Shown here: positions 33,964 to 42,788 of the stretch, in pieces
How positions within the stretch are numbered: the first letter of the stretch is position 1
Layout of the letters: each line of letters begins with the position of its first letter
Origin: Mycolicibacterium cosmeticum
GTDB lineage: Bacteria; Actinomycetota; Actinomycetes; Mycobacteriales; Mycobacteriaceae
Assembly (NCBI RefSeq): GCF_000613185.1
Contig: NZ_CCBB010000003.1
Coordinates: 558,001-622,000 of the forward strand
DNA length: 64,000 nt
Reading direction: 5' to 3'
Position numbers and translations under genes: made by a program
Notes under the pieces: model-generated
Told to the model about the DNA's origin: nothing
Seen by the model: only the letters and a program-made list of their open reading frames with translations
Database searches by the model: none

Positions 33964-33981
33964 GGTGTGATTCAGCACACC
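33964..33981. repeat. Palindrome GGTGTG-N6-CACACC
   Basis: A perfect 6-bp-arm inverted repeat within the untranslated leader of the gene at 34024. It does not have the 6-base spacing between TGTGA and TCACA halves expected of a CRP site. It could be a small hairpin in the leader transcript. Confidence 0.35.
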
Positions 33982-34023
33982 GAGTGCGCTACATTGTGAC
34001 GACAGTCATAGAAAAGGGTGGAC

Positions 34024-34173
34024 ATGGGCGGAGTTTTGTTAGCAGGCCTGCTGGTCGTTCTCGGCCTCGGTTCGATCGCCGCTGTCGTCGCAGCCGCCGT
34101 TCTCGGCTACGGCACGCTGGCGCTGGCAATCGGCATTCTGTCCAGCGCCGCCTTCGCGGCGCGGACCGTCTGA
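34024..34173 (+). CDS. Small 49-residue membrane protein
   Basis: ATG at 34024 with AAAAGGG about 4-8 bases upstream opens a 49-codon frame ending in TGA. The product begins MGGVLLAGLLVVLGLGSI and continues hydrophobic (AAVVAAAVLGYGTLALAIGI) to an ending SSAAFAARTV. It would span the membrane once or twice with hardly any charged residue except one Arg near the end. The composition, strong ribosome-binding site and candidate promoter support translation. I do not recognise the family. It lies 14 bases before the recD stop codon region, convergent with it. It is shorter than usual gene-calling cut-offs and could be overlooked. Confidence 0.6.
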   Translation: MGGVLLAGLLVVLGLGSIAAVVAAAVLGYGTLALAIGILSSAAFAARTV

Positions 34174-34187
34174 GCAGTACCGAGACG

Positions 34188-35798
34188 CTACCGGCGCAGC
34201 CGTAGTCCCAGCCCCGTCGCGCGCACGGCGCGGCGGGCGATGGCCGCACGGACCTCGGCGGCCGACCCGACCACTCGCACGGTCGTCTTCGCCCGTGTCA
34301 CCGCGGTGTAGAACAGCTCCCGCGTCAACAGCCTCGAGTCCTCCGACGGCAACAGCACGGTCACCTCGTCGGCCTGGCTGCCCTGGGATTTGTGGATCGT
34401 CATCGCGTGCATGGTCTCCACGTCGGTCAGCCTGCTCGTCGAGAACGACGCGTCACCGAACACCACCCGCAGACCGTCCGGTGACGCGACCGTGATCCCG
34501 GTGTCCCCGTTGTACAGCTTCAGTCCGTAGTCGTTGGCGGTCACCAACACCGGCCGGCCGGCATACCAGTTGGACCACATCGGTTCGCCGGTGGCCTCGG
34601 TGAGCCAGCGCTGCACGTGCCGGTTCCACTGCGCCACGCCGAAGGGCCCGTGCCGGTGCGCACACAGCAGCCGGTGCTCGTCCAGGGTCGATGTCGCGAC
34701 GCGGTGATCGCCCAGAATCGCGGCTTCCCGGAGCCGCAGGGCGTGCGGCAACATCACCTCGCGTAGCGACTCGGCGGTCTGTGCCCAGACGATGTGTGGG
34801 CCGCCGGCGGCGAGCACGTCCAGCGCGCGGTCGGCGTCACCGTCTCGGATCGCGGCGGCCAGCGCACCGATCGACTCGCCGAATCGATGTGACGTCCGTA
34901 GTGCGGCAACGTGTTCGGAGCCCAACCCGGTGACCAGATCGGCCAGCACTGCGCCGGCCTCCACCGAGGCCAGCTGATCGGGATCACCGACCAGCAGAAG
35001 CCGGGTGTGCGGGCGGACCGCCTCCAGCAGTCGGGCCATCATGGTCAGCGACACCATCGACGCCTCGTCGACGACGATGACGTCGTGCGGCAGCCGGTTT
35101 CCGCGGTGATGACGGAACCGCGACGACGTGTCCGGCCGCGGACCGAGCAGCCGGTGCAAGGTGGTGGCCGACAGTCCGCCCAGCCGGGTGCGGTCGACCT
35201 CGTCGAGGCGGCCGACCTCGGCCCGCACGGCCTCCTGCAGCCGGGCGGCGGCCTTGCCGGTGGGGGCGGCCAGGGCGATGCGCGGTGTCGGCCGTCCGGC
35301 CAGCGCCGCCTGCTCGGCGAACAGTGCCAGCAGTCGCGCCACGGTGGTCGTCTTGCCGGTGCCGGGCCCTCCGGTCAGCACCGTGAGGCCTTGTGTCAGC
35401 GCACGATCCGCCGCCGCGCGTTGTTCGTCGAACCCGTCCGGGAACAACCTCGCCACCTCGGGCACCGGCCCGGCCGGCCGCGCGGCCAGCAAGGCCAGGG
35501 CGTCGTCGCAGACCTGCTGTTCCTCGCGCCAGTACCGGTCCAGGTAGAGCAAGTCACCGAGCAGGTGCAGCACCGGCGGGGTGCCGGTCAGCGGGCTGGC
35601 CCGCACCGCGTCCAGCCACGCGTCGGCGTCGGCACCGGCCTCGCCCGCCGCGGCCCGCAGATCCACACACACCGATCCGCCGCGCAGGGCCCGCACGGCC
35701 GACGCCACCGCCAGCCGCACGGATTCGTCGGTCTCCCCGGCCAGCGCCGTCAGCCGTTGGGCGACATGGATGTCGGCGGGCTCGAAGTCGGTGATCAT
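34188..35798 (-). CDS. recD: Exodeoxyribonuclease V alpha subunit (RecD helicase)
   Basis: A 536-residue superfamily-1B helicase, the 5'-3' motor of RecBCD. Walker A is LTGGPGTGKTT (Lys at residue about 149). Motif II is VVDEASM, motif III GDPDQLASV, and the C-terminal motif V-VI are MTIHKSQGSQADEV and YTAVTRAKTTVRVVG. ATG at 35798 has GGAGGGGG upstream and overlaps the recB stop (ATGA). Last gene of the leftward recC-recB-recD operon, as in M. tuberculosis. In mycobacteria RecBCD has been linked to single-strand annealing rather than recombination, which uses AdnAB. Length is slightly below the E. coli protein (608). Confidence 0.94.
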   Translation of the reverse strand: MITDFEPADIHVAQRLTALAGETDESVRLAVASAVRALRGGSVCVDLRAAAGEAGADADAWLDAVRASPLTGTPPVLHLLGDLLYLDRYWREEQQVCDDALALLAARPAGPVPEVARLFPDGFDEQRAAADRALTQGLTVLTGGPGTGKTTTVARLLALFAEQAALAGRPTPRIALAAPTGKAAARLQEAVRAEVGRLDEVDRTRLGGLSATTLHRLLGPRPDTSSRFRHHRGNRLPHDVIVVDEASMVSLTMMARLLEAVRPHTRLLLVGDPDQLASVEAGAVLADLVTGLGSEHVAALRTSHRFGESIGALAAAIRDGDADRALDVLAAGGPHIVWAQTAESLREVMLPHALRLREAAILGDHRVATSTLDEHRLLCAHRHGPFGVAQWNRHVQRWLTEATGEPMWSNWYAGRPVLVTANDYGLKLYNGDTGITVASPDGLRVVFGDASFSTSRLTDVETMHAMTIHKSQGSQADEVTVLLPSEDSRLLTRELFYTAVTRAKTTVRVVGSAAEVRAAIARRAVRATGLGLRLRR

Positions 35799-38700
35799 GC
35801 CCCCTCCAACGATGCGGACAGCGCGGTCACCAGGGCGGCGGGGGGACGCCAGCTGAACACCCCCGCCGGGTGGCCGTCGCGCACCGGCGTTGTCGGACCG
35901 CACATTCCGCGCACGAACAGGTAGATCACCCCACCGAGATGGGTTTCGGGCCGGTAGTCGGGCAGCCGCCAGGACAGGTAACGATGCAGCACCACGCTGT
36001 ACAGCAGCGCCTGCAGCGGGTAGTCCGAATGCAGCATCGCCTCGACCATGCGGTCCCTGCCGTAGTCCGCGACGGTCAGCGGCGCATCCCCGGTGCCAAG
36101 CCAGTTCGTCTTGTAATCGACCACCAGGAAGCGGCCGTCGACCCGCAGCACCACGTCGATCGAGCCGGACAGGTAGCCGCGCAGCGACTGCCTGCTCAAC
36201 GCGCCGGTCGACAACCGCTCGGCATAACAGGCCAGGGGATCGTCGGCGGGCAGGTGCCGCTCGAGCAGGGCGCCGATATCGGCCAGCGTCCGGTGTTCAC
36301 CGGCCAGCGGGAATTCGAAGTCCAACTCGCACAGCCGGTCCGGCAACCCGATCCGGCGCAACGTGGCGCCCGGCGCGAGCGGACCCAGTGGGGTGTCGTG
36401 CATCGGCACCAGCGCGGCGGCCACCTCGGCCGGTGCCACCGCGACCGGCCACCGCGCGGCGTGGGCGGCCACCTGGGTGTGGAGTTCGGCGACCAGGTCC
36501 GGCGCGAACGGATCCGCGGTCTCCAGCACGGCGTGCACCAATGAGCCGAAGGTGGCGCCGGTGGGCAGATCTGCCATCGGCGAGGGCACGTCGGCGCCCG
36601 ACGCCGGGGCCGACAGCGCGATATCGGCGACCTCGTCGTCCAATTCCACGAGCTCGGACTCGCTCGAGACGCCCGCGGGCTCGGCCTCCTGGGCCGCGCG
36701 CAACAACCCGGAATAGGACGTGCGGCGCCAGCTGGTGTCGATCGCCCGGTCGAAGAGCCGCACCGACAGGTCGGTGGCGGGCACCGGAGCCGCCGGCGCG
36801 GTGAACGGCGCGATCACCGACTCTTCCAGGACCGGCCCGCCCGTCTCCTCCCACGCCCGCAACCTGGCCAGCGCGTCGGCGTCGGAGATCTTGCTCGGCG
36901 CGCACACCTCGGGAACTTCCGCGGTGCCCGGTGACCGGCCGCGCAGCAGGCGCGACAACCCGCCATTGGGTTCGTAGTACGACGGCGCCCACCATGCCAC
37001 CACCTGTGATTGGGCCCGGGTGAGTGCCACATACGTCAACCGGCTGTCGTTGGCCGCCGCCTCGGCCTTTCCCGCCCGGATCACCGCGGGCGCGGCGCCA
37101 CCCAGATAGAGGCAACGGACCGAATCCTCGTGGTAGAGAACGGGATCCGGATCGGGGGTGTACCGGTTGAAGGCGAACGGCAGATACACGATCGGGTACT
37201 GCAGGCCTTTGGACACCCACACCGTCATGATCTGAACGGCGGCGGCGTCGCTGTCCAGGCGCCGGTTGCGCTCGGTCGCCCCGGCACTGTCCGAACTCTG
37301 GCTGCGCAGCCAGTCCCGCAGTGCCGGTAGCCCGAAACCCGCACCGTGCGCGGTGTCCTGCAGCAGCTGCGTCATGTGCGACAGGTCGGTCATCAACCGC
37401 TCGCCGCCTTGGCGGGACAACACCCGGCGGCCCATCCCGGCCAGTTGCGCGGCCTCGAACACCGCGGCCACGCCACGCTCGCGGGCATGGCCCGCCCACG
37501 TCCGCAGCGTGGCCGCGATCCGATCGGTCAGTTGGTCCCCGCCCGGCGCGAGGGTTTCCGCGGTCTCGCCGAAGAACGCGGTGGCGGCGGCGGCGCGCAC
37601 CAGTCCGGTGCGGTGCGGCTGGTCGAAAGCCTCGAGCAGGCACAGCCAATCGGCCGCTGCCTCCGAACCGAGCACATTGGTATCGCCGGTGTAGACGGCC
37701 GGGATGCCGGCGGCGGCCAGGGCGTCGAAACACGCCCGCGCATCGCGGTGGGTCTCGACGATCACCGCGATGTGCCGGGCTTGCACCGGATCGCCGTCGA
37801 AGGTCGCGCCACTGGTCAGCAGCGCACCGATATCGGCGGCCAGATCCTTGCCGATGTGCGCGCGTAGCCGGTCGATCGGCAGCGTGCGCGTCCCGCTGTT
37901 GCCGCGGGTGACGACGCGCAGCCGGAACGGATCGTTGTGCGGCGCGCCGGCCAACCGGTGCCCTTCGTGGTGGGCCTGCACCGGGTGCACGACGATGCCT
38001 GGTCCGCCCAATTGCGCCCCGCCGAGCACCACCTGCAGCCGCTGCACCAGTGCGGCGTCACTGCGCCAGTTGGTGCCCAGGGTCTGCTTGTCGCCCGCCG
38101 CCTGTGCCGCGCGCAGGTAGGTGTCGATATCGCCGCCGCGGAAGGCGTAGATGGCCTGCTTGGGATCGCCGATCAGCACCAACCTCGACCGCCCGGTGAA
38201 GGCCCGCTCGATCACCCGCCACTGCACCGGGTCGGTGTCCTGGAATTCGTCGACCATGACGATCGGCCAGCGCTGCGGCATCCGGACCCGGGCCGCCGAT
38301 CCCGGGCTGTCCAGTGCGGTCGCCAGCCGGGTCAACAGATCGTCGTAGCCGAGAATGCCCCTGCGCCGCTTGCGGATCTCCAATTCGGCCAGCACATCTC
38401 GTGCGAACGCCAGGCACACCGCCGCGTACGAGTCCGGTTCCGGGTCGACCGGCCGCAACTCGGTGGCGGGATTGTTCGCCACCTCCCGCGCCAGTTTGAG
38501 CGCGGCGCGGTAACCCAAGACCGGGTCGTCGCGTTGCATGCCGAAATGCGCCAGGTACACATCGTCGACGATCTCGGTCACCAGCTCGTCGAGGTTCTCC
38601 ACCAGTGTCACGGCGCTGTCGCTGTCACCGGCCACCCCAAGCGATTTCAGCACGACGTGACAGAACTGGTGCGTGGTGGCGATGGTCGCGGCGTCGAACC

Positions 38701-39025
38701 CGGCCAGCGCGTCGTGCAGGCGCAATCGCCGCTCCGGCCGGTCGGCGGCGACGAGGTGGCGCTCCAGGTCGTTGCACGCCCGCGCCGGATCGTCGATGGC
38801 GACCAGCGCGCTGACGATCTGGGCGCGCACCCGTTCGCGTAGTTCCTGGCTGGCCGATCTGCTGAAGGTGATCAGCAGCATCTCGTCGAGCGTGGCCACT
38901 CCTTCGGCGACCATCCGGGTCACCAGACCGGCGAGGGCGAACGTCTTGCCGGTTCCCGCGCTGGCCTCCAACACCGTCGTCGACAATGGCGCGGGCAGCG
39001 GGCCGAGCAAATCGAAAGTCTTCAC
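35795..39025 (-). CDS. recB: Exodeoxyribonuclease V beta subunit (RecB helicase-nuclease)
   Basis: A 1076-residue protein. Walker A is EASAGTGKTF (Lys at residue 27), motif II VMVDEFQDTDPVQW, motif III GDPKQAIYAFRGGD, and later motifs TVWVSKGLQYPIVYLP and TYVALTRAQSQVVAWW. The C-terminal nuclease domain has the signature with an Asp in SIDVVLRVDG and DYKTNW (the metal-binding DYK), then a Gln/Tyr segment (YPLQALLYSVVLHRYL). GTG at 39025 is chosen: the frame continues far upstream but only within recC; the start overlaps the recC stop by 4 bases (GTGA). It is the nuclease and 3'-5' helicase subunit of RecBCD. Confidence 0.94.
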   Translation of the reverse strand: MKTFDLLGPLPAPLSTTVLEASAGTGKTFALAGLVTRMVAEGVATLDEMLLITFSRSASQELRERVRAQIVSALVAIDDPARACNDLERHLVAADRPERRLRLHDALAGFDAATIATTHQFCHVVLKSLGVAGDSDSAVTLVENLDELVTEIVDDVYLAHFGMQRDDPVLGYRAALKLAREVANNPATELRPVDPEPDSYAAVCLAFARDVLAELEIRKRRRGILGYDDLLTRLATALDSPGSAARVRMPQRWPIVMVDEFQDTDPVQWRVIERAFTGRSRLVLIGDPKQAIYAFRGGDIDTYLRAAQAAGDKQTLGTNWRSDAALVQRLQVVLGGAQLGGPGIVVHPVQAHHEGHRLAGAPHNDPFRLRVVTRGNSGTRTLPIDRLRAHIGKDLAADIGALLTSGATFDGDPVQARHIAVIVETHRDARACFDALAAAGIPAVYTGDTNVLGSEAAADWLCLLEAFDQPHRTGLVRAAAATAFFGETAETLAPGGDQLTDRIAATLRTWAGHARERGVAAVFEAAQLAGMGRRVLSRQGGERLMTDLSHMTQLLQDTAHGAGFGLPALRDWLRSQSSDSAGATERNRRLDSDAAAVQIMTVWVSKGLQYPIVYLPFAFNRYTPDPDPVLYHEDSVRCLYLGGAAPAVIRAGKAEAAANDSRLTYVALTRAQSQVVAWWAPSYYEPNGGLSRLLRGRSPGTAEVPEVCAPSKISDADALARLRAWEETGGPVLEESVIAPFTAPAAPVPATDLSVRLFDRAIDTSWRRTSYSGLLRAAQEAEPAGVSSESELVELDDEVADIALSAPASGADVPSPMADLPTGATFGSLVHAVLETADPFAPDLVAELHTQVAAHAARWPVAVAPAEVAAALVPMHDTPLGPLAPGATLRRIGLPDRLCELDFEFPLAGEHRTLADIGALLERHLPADDPLACYAERLSTGALSRQSLRGYLSGSIDVVLRVDGRFLVVDYKTNWLGTGDAPLTVADYGRDRMVEAMLHSDYPLQALLYSVVLHRYLSWRLPDYRPETHLGGVIYLFVRGMCGPTTPVRDGHPAGVFSWRPPAALVTALSASLEGA

Positions 39026-42000
39026 CGCGAACCGCTTTCCGCGCGCAACAGCGGCAACCACAGGCGCTGGGCGTACTCGTCGAGTCCGCTCAGGTCGGCG
39101 AGCCGGGCGCCGCGTCCCCACACCCGTTCGACGGCCTTGTCCTCGCATTCGTTCTTCCAGCGGTAGCCGGCGGCCTGCTCGGGATCGTCGCCGGCCTCGC
39201 GGGCCATCGCCCACGCATATGACGTCTTGACCGGCAGCGGCAGTGGGGTCCGGCGGCCCTCGTCGTACAGCGCGACCAGGTCGCGTAGCACCGGCAACGG
39301 GGCGTCCGGTGCCTGCAGCATCTGCACCCGCGGTGTGGTGCCCCGCCTGGGCCGGCCGACGCAGGTGGCCGACCAGGATCGATTCGGCTCCGCCGCGGCC
39401 AAGGCGAGCAACGGAATCCAGGAGGTGAGCAGATGTTTGCCGTCCAGTTTGGAGTAGGTCACCGCCGTCAACCGGTTCCCGAACACCGGGGTCACGGTGC
39501 CGGTCAACCGCCGGCCCGGCCCCAGTTCGACATCCACGTCGAAGACCGCGGCTTCGGTGGTGCGGTGCCGAAGCGCCTCGGCGGCCAGCTCGGCCGCCTG
39601 ATCCCGGATCTCGATGGCGCGCCGCCAGCCGAGCCGGCCCGGCGGTAGCGTGCCGCGTCGCCATTCGGCTTGTTGGGCGTCCTGCGGTGTCAAACCGGCC
39701 ATGATGTCCGCCAACATCCGGTCGCCCACCGTCCACTCCTCGAGCGCGTCGATGGCCACCGGCATCTCGTCGGACACCCCGTCGACGTCCCACGGCAACG
39801 TGTAGTCCAGCGCGCGGAAGAAACCCTTGATCGGGTCGTTGAAGAACCGGATCAGTTCGGGCAGTTCGACATCGGCGACCGGCGGCGCGGGCAGCGGGCC
39901 GGAGACGAACACCGGCCGCGGTTCGCGATGCCCGGACATCGCCTTCGCCGCGGTCAGCGCCGTCGGGTCGAAGGTGAAGGGCCGGCCGTTCTCGTCCGGC
40001 TCGACGTTGCGGATGTCGAAGGGCTGCAACGGGTGTCGGGTCAGCACCGATACCTCGCCGGAGCAGGTGAGGTCCAAGGTGTCCAGCAGTTCGGCGACCG
40101 GCACCGCGGGCGGGCGAATCTGGCCGGTGTATTCGTTGGCGCCGGTGTAGGTGATCACCAGCGTCTCGGTGGCGGCGCCGATCGCATCCAGCAGCAGCTG
40201 CCGATCCTCCGAGCGGATGTCGCGCTCGCCGGTCATCGGGTCGCGCGCCAGGATGTCGTCGCCGTCGACCGCGCCCAACCGGGGGAACGTCCCGTCGTCG
40301 AGCCCCACCAGGCACACCACCCGGTGCGGAACCGACCGCATCGGGACCATGGTGCACACCGTCAGCGTGCCGGTGCGGAAGTTGGAGCGGGTGGGCCGTC
40401 CCGCCAACCGCCGGTCCAGCAGCGCGCGAATATCGCTGAGCCGCAACGGCGTGGCGCCATCTGCGGTGTCGAGAATGTCGGTGAACTCCTGTTGCGCTTG
40501 AGCCCGTGGCCAGTCCTCGTCGTCGCGGGCCAGCGCATCGATGCCGTCGAGCAGCGCGTGTAACCAGTCGGCCAGGGGCCGGGTGCCGCCGAGTGCGACG
40601 ACGGTCCGGTGCAGTTGTTCGACGAATTCGGCGAACCGGCCGGCCAATTCGACGCGGTTGCTGCTGACGTCGTCCAGCGGCAAGGTGGTGTCCAGCCAGG
40701 TTCGTGAATCATCGGACAGCGCGACGCCCGCGAGCACCCGATCCAGTCCGAAACGCCAGGTGTTGTGCAGGAATTCGACACCGTAGGGGGCGCGGTGCTG
40801 CTGGTCGAAACCCCAGCGGATATTGGCCTCGCGGACCCATGCGGTCACCGCGTCCAGGTCGTCATCGGTGAACCCGAACCGCGCACGCACCGGTGCGGTC
40901 GCGGCCAGGTTGAGCACCTCACTGGCGGAGGCGCGCCCACCGGCGAGGCTCAGCAGTTGCGCGGCGACTGCGAGCAGCGGATTGGTCTGCACCAGCGCCC
41001 GGTCGGCCAGCCGGACCCGTAACCGGTGGGCGGGGTGGGCGCCGTGCACCACTTCGCCCAGCCCGAAACCCGCCGAGATCAGCGACGCGAAGGTCTCGAT
41101 ATCCGGGCACATCACCAGGATGTCGCGTGGTTCCAGGGTGGGGTCGTCGGCGAGCAGGCCCAGCAGGACCTCGCGGAGCACGTCGACCTGGCGGGCCGGG
41201 CCGTGGCAGGCGTGCACCTGCACGGACCGGTCGGTGAGCCGGAATGTCCGACCATCGGGGCGCAGCCGGTCGGCGGCGATATCGGACTGCAGCCAGCCCA
41301 GCAACGTGTCCGGATGCGTTGGGGCGGGCAGGTATTCGTCCGATGCCGGGATGGGGAGTGCACGCTGTAGCTCCCGCAGGTCCCGGCCGAGGGTGGCCAG
41401 CAGGGGATGTCCGACGCCGCGATGACTGGTGTCCTCGCGGCGGGGGATGCGGCCCTCGTGGTCGGTGAGCGAGCGCCACATGCGATCGCTGGGGTGGGGG
41501 AGCCACAGGTGCAGGTCGTGATGGGTGGACAGGGCGCCGAGCAGTTCGATCTCGGTGGCGGGCAGTCGGGTGTGCCCGAACAGCGACAGCCGTTGCGGCA
41601 GCTGATCCGATGGTCCTTCCCGTAGTCGCGCAAGGGTTTTCGTGTGCCGGACGTGTGGTGGGTCGGTGTCCATCCGGGCCAGCAGGGCCTGCCACAGCGG
41701 GGGCTGCCAGGCCAGGTCGGCATCCACGCCCGCCCAGTCGACGAGCAGTTCGGGCCGCTGGCGTGCGTAGGACGCGAACAGCCCGGCCAGCCTGCGCGCC
41801 ACCGCGTAGCGGCGGCCCTGCCGCAGTTCGCGCTCCTCACCGGTCTCGAAGTGGCCGAGGTGGGCGGCCAGGGTGGCGCACCACGGCTGGTCCAGGTTCT
41901 CGTCGATGGTGGCCAGCAGTGGCCACACCAGCGCGTCGGGCGACCATGGATCGCGCTGCGAGGTGCCGACGAGCTCGCCGATCAACGAGCGAGGACTGCG

Positions 42001-42186
42001 GAACCGCACACCGGCGCACACACCCAGACGGTCCGACAACCGTTGGCTGAGCCAGCGTTCCACGCCCTTGGCGGGCACCAGGACCAGTTCCTGGGCGAAC
42101 GGGTCGGGCAGTGGCCGGGACAGCAGCGCACCCAAGCCGTCGGCGAGCAGATCCGTGCGCTCGGCGCGGTGCAGGTGCAGGGCCAT
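39022..42186 (-). CDS. recC: Exodeoxyribonuclease V gamma subunit (RecC)
   Basis: A 1054-residue protein, the scaffold and single-strand-binding subunit of RecBCD. Start MALHLHRAERTDLLADGL and the family segments LVLVPAKGVERWLSQRLSDRLG near residue 38, SLFGHTRLPATEIELL near 210 and VVCLVGLDDGTFPR near 615 match RecC. Like other RecC proteins it retains helicase-like folds without functional ATPase motifs. It is the first gene of the operon; no strong ribosome-binding site precedes the ATG. A copy of a 36-base repeat lies about 46 bases upstream of the start, so the promoter region is marked by the inserted element described at 42301-42756. Confidence 0.93.
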   Translation of the reverse strand: MALHLHRAERTDLLADGLGALLSRPLPDPFAQELVLVPAKGVERWLSQRLSDRLGVCAGVRFRSPRSLIGELVGTSQRDPWSPDALVWPLLATIDENLDQPWCATLAAHLGHFETGEERELRQGRRYAVARRLAGLFASYARQRPELLVDWAGVDADLAWQPPLWQALLARMDTDPPHVRHTKTLARLREGPSDQLPQRLSLFGHTRLPATEIELLGALSTHHDLHLWLPHPSDRMWRSLTDHEGRIPRREDTSHRGVGHPLLATLGRDLRELQRALPIPASDEYLPAPTHPDTLLGWLQSDIAADRLRPDGRTFRLTDRSVQVHACHGPARQVDVLREVLLGLLADDPTLEPRDILVMCPDIETFASLISAGFGLGEVVHGAHPAHRLRVRLADRALVQTNPLLAVAAQLLSLAGGRASASEVLNLAATAPVRARFGFTDDDLDAVTAWVREANIRWGFDQQHRAPYGVEFLHNTWRFGLDRVLAGVALSDDSRTWLDTTLPLDDVSSNRVELAGRFAEFVEQLHRTVVALGGTRPLADWLHALLDGIDALARDDEDWPRAQAQQEFTDILDTADGATPLRLSDIRALLDRRLAGRPTRSNFRTGTLTVCTMVPMRSVPHRVVCLVGLDDGTFPRLGAVDGDDILARDPMTGERDIRSEDRQLLLDAIGAATETLVITYTGANEYTGQIRPPAVPVAELLDTLDLTCSGEVSVLTRHPLQPFDIRNVEPDENGRPFTFDPTALTAAKAMSGHREPRPVFVSGPLPAPPVADVELPELIRFFNDPIKGFFRALDYTLPWDVDGVSDEMPVAIDALEEWTVGDRMLADIMAGLTPQDAQQAEWRRGTLPPGRLGWRRAIEIRDQAAELAAEALRHRTTEAAVFDVDVELGPGRRLTGTVTPVFGNRLTAVTYSKLDGKHLLTSWIPLLALAAAEPNRSWSATCVGRPRRGTTPRVQMLQAPDAPLPVLRDLVALYDEGRRTPLPLPVKTSYAWAMAREAGDDPEQAAGYRWKNECEDKAVERVWGRGARLADLSGLDEYAQRLWLPLLRAESGSR

Positions 42187-42231
42187 CGCGAGTCACGATA
42201 GTCACTCCCGGGCGGGGACCGGAGCACGTAT

Positions 42232-42267
42232 CTGATTGCCCGCCTCCGAGCGACTTTTCAGCGACAG
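42232..42267 (+). repeat. Repeat copy A (36 bp, direct to copy B)
   Basis: The 36 bases CTGATTGCCCGCCTCCGAGC (first 20) to 42267 are identical to 42313-42348. Inside it AGCGAC occurs twice, 11 bases apart (one helical turn), separated by TTTTC. It lies about 46-81 bases upstream of the recC start. Confidence 0.85.
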
Positions 42268-42300
42268 CTGCTCCCCGCGTCACCGCCTGCCCCGGCGCGC

Positions 42301-42347
42301 CAGACCTATGTGCTGATTGCCCGCCTCCGAGCGACTTTTCAGCGACA
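42301..42347 (+). repeat. Left terminal inverted repeat (copy B)
   Basis: Begins CAGACCTATGTGC, continues as the shared repeat core TGATTGCCCGCC and ends GCGACA. Its complement is at 42710-42756 with one mismatch. CGCCTCCGA (42322-42330) also pairs with TCGGAGGCG (42359-42367), giving a possible leader hairpin just before the small gene that would involve its GGAGG. Confidence 0.85.
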
Positions 42348-42384
42348 GGGCGAACTTGTCGGAGGCGCGTATGAACATGGCGGC

Positions 42385-42699
42385 ATGTCCACGTATCTAC
42401 GGGTCAGAGGTGTCGAGTTGCGATACGTGCTGACCTGGCTGCTCGCCCATGAGGGGCCGGCGACGGTGGCCGAGCTGATCGACCGGCTGGTGCGCTACGG
42501 GTTCGACGTCGGGGGCCGGCCGTCGAAGACGGTGTCCGACGCGCTGCGCTGGGAGATGGGCCACGGCAGGGTGTGGCCCCGGGGCCGCGGCCGCTACCGT
42601 TTCGGGGAGATGCCGAGAGCCACCGAGTACCGGATCGAGAAGCGCGTGCGCGGTCTGCTCGTCCGCGCGGACGCGCTCGCCCGTGAGGCGCCGCCCTGA
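42385..42699 (+). CDS. 104-residue winged-helix-like protein inside inverted-repeat element
   Basis: Start ATG at 42385 is chosen because the upstream in-frame extension (GTG at 42310) is encoded by the repeat itself. The product is basic and looks like a small winged-helix DNA-binding protein: helix LRYVLTWLLAHEG, then ATVAELIDRLVRYGF, then GRPSKTVSDALRWEMGHGR as a recognition-helix-like segment and a wing (VWPRGRGRYRFGEM), ending in a charged helix (YRIEKRVRGLLVRADAL). I do not recognise a named family. A competing ATG at 42371 with GGAGG five bases upstream would read a 20-codon overlapping frame. It may bind the AGCGAC repeats at the element ends; inference only. Confidence 0.6.
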   Translation: MSTYLRVRGVELRYVLTWLLAHEGPATVAELIDRLVRYGFDVGGRPSKTVSDALRWEMGHGRVWPRGRGRYRFGEMPRATEYRIEKRVRGLLVRADALAREAPP

Positions 42700-42709
42700 C
42701 GCCCGGGCT

Positions 42710-42756
42710 TGTCGCTGAAAAGTCGCTCGGAGGCGGGCAATCGGCACATAGGTCTG
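42710..42756 (-). repeat. Right terminal inverted repeat (copy C)
   Basis: Inverse complement of copy B with a single A/G difference, ending GCACATAGGTCTG. It begins 11 bases after the small gene stop and lies 32 bases from the echA3 stop, so it may also act as a hairpin terminator region for converging transcripts. Confidence 0.85.
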
Positions 42757-42788
42757 CGGGACCGCCCCGGCCGTCGGCCCGCCGCGCC

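Larger units (their letters stand above)
42301..42756. mobile_element. Compact element with 47-bp terminal inverted repeats around a 104-codon gene
   Basis: The left end (42301-42347) and right end (42710-42756) are inverted repeats of 47 bp that differ at one base. They enclose one small gene. The element lies between recC and echA3, genes that are adjacent in M. tuberculosis, so it is an insertion relative to that order. No transposase is encoded and no target duplication is obvious. It may be a non-autonomous element or a regulatory island; a third, partial copy (42232-42267) lies outside it. Confidence 0.6.

Noticed and set aside
33964..33981. GGTGTGATTCAGCACACC as a CRP site
   Set aside because: Halves TGTGA and GCACA are separated by 4 bases rather than 6, so it does not fit the CRP consensus; kept only as a palindrome.
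35795..40357. Extended recB frame of 1520 codons
   Set aside because: The N-terminal extension overlaps recC in another frame and is low-complexity; GTG 39025 overlapping the recC stop is the natural start.
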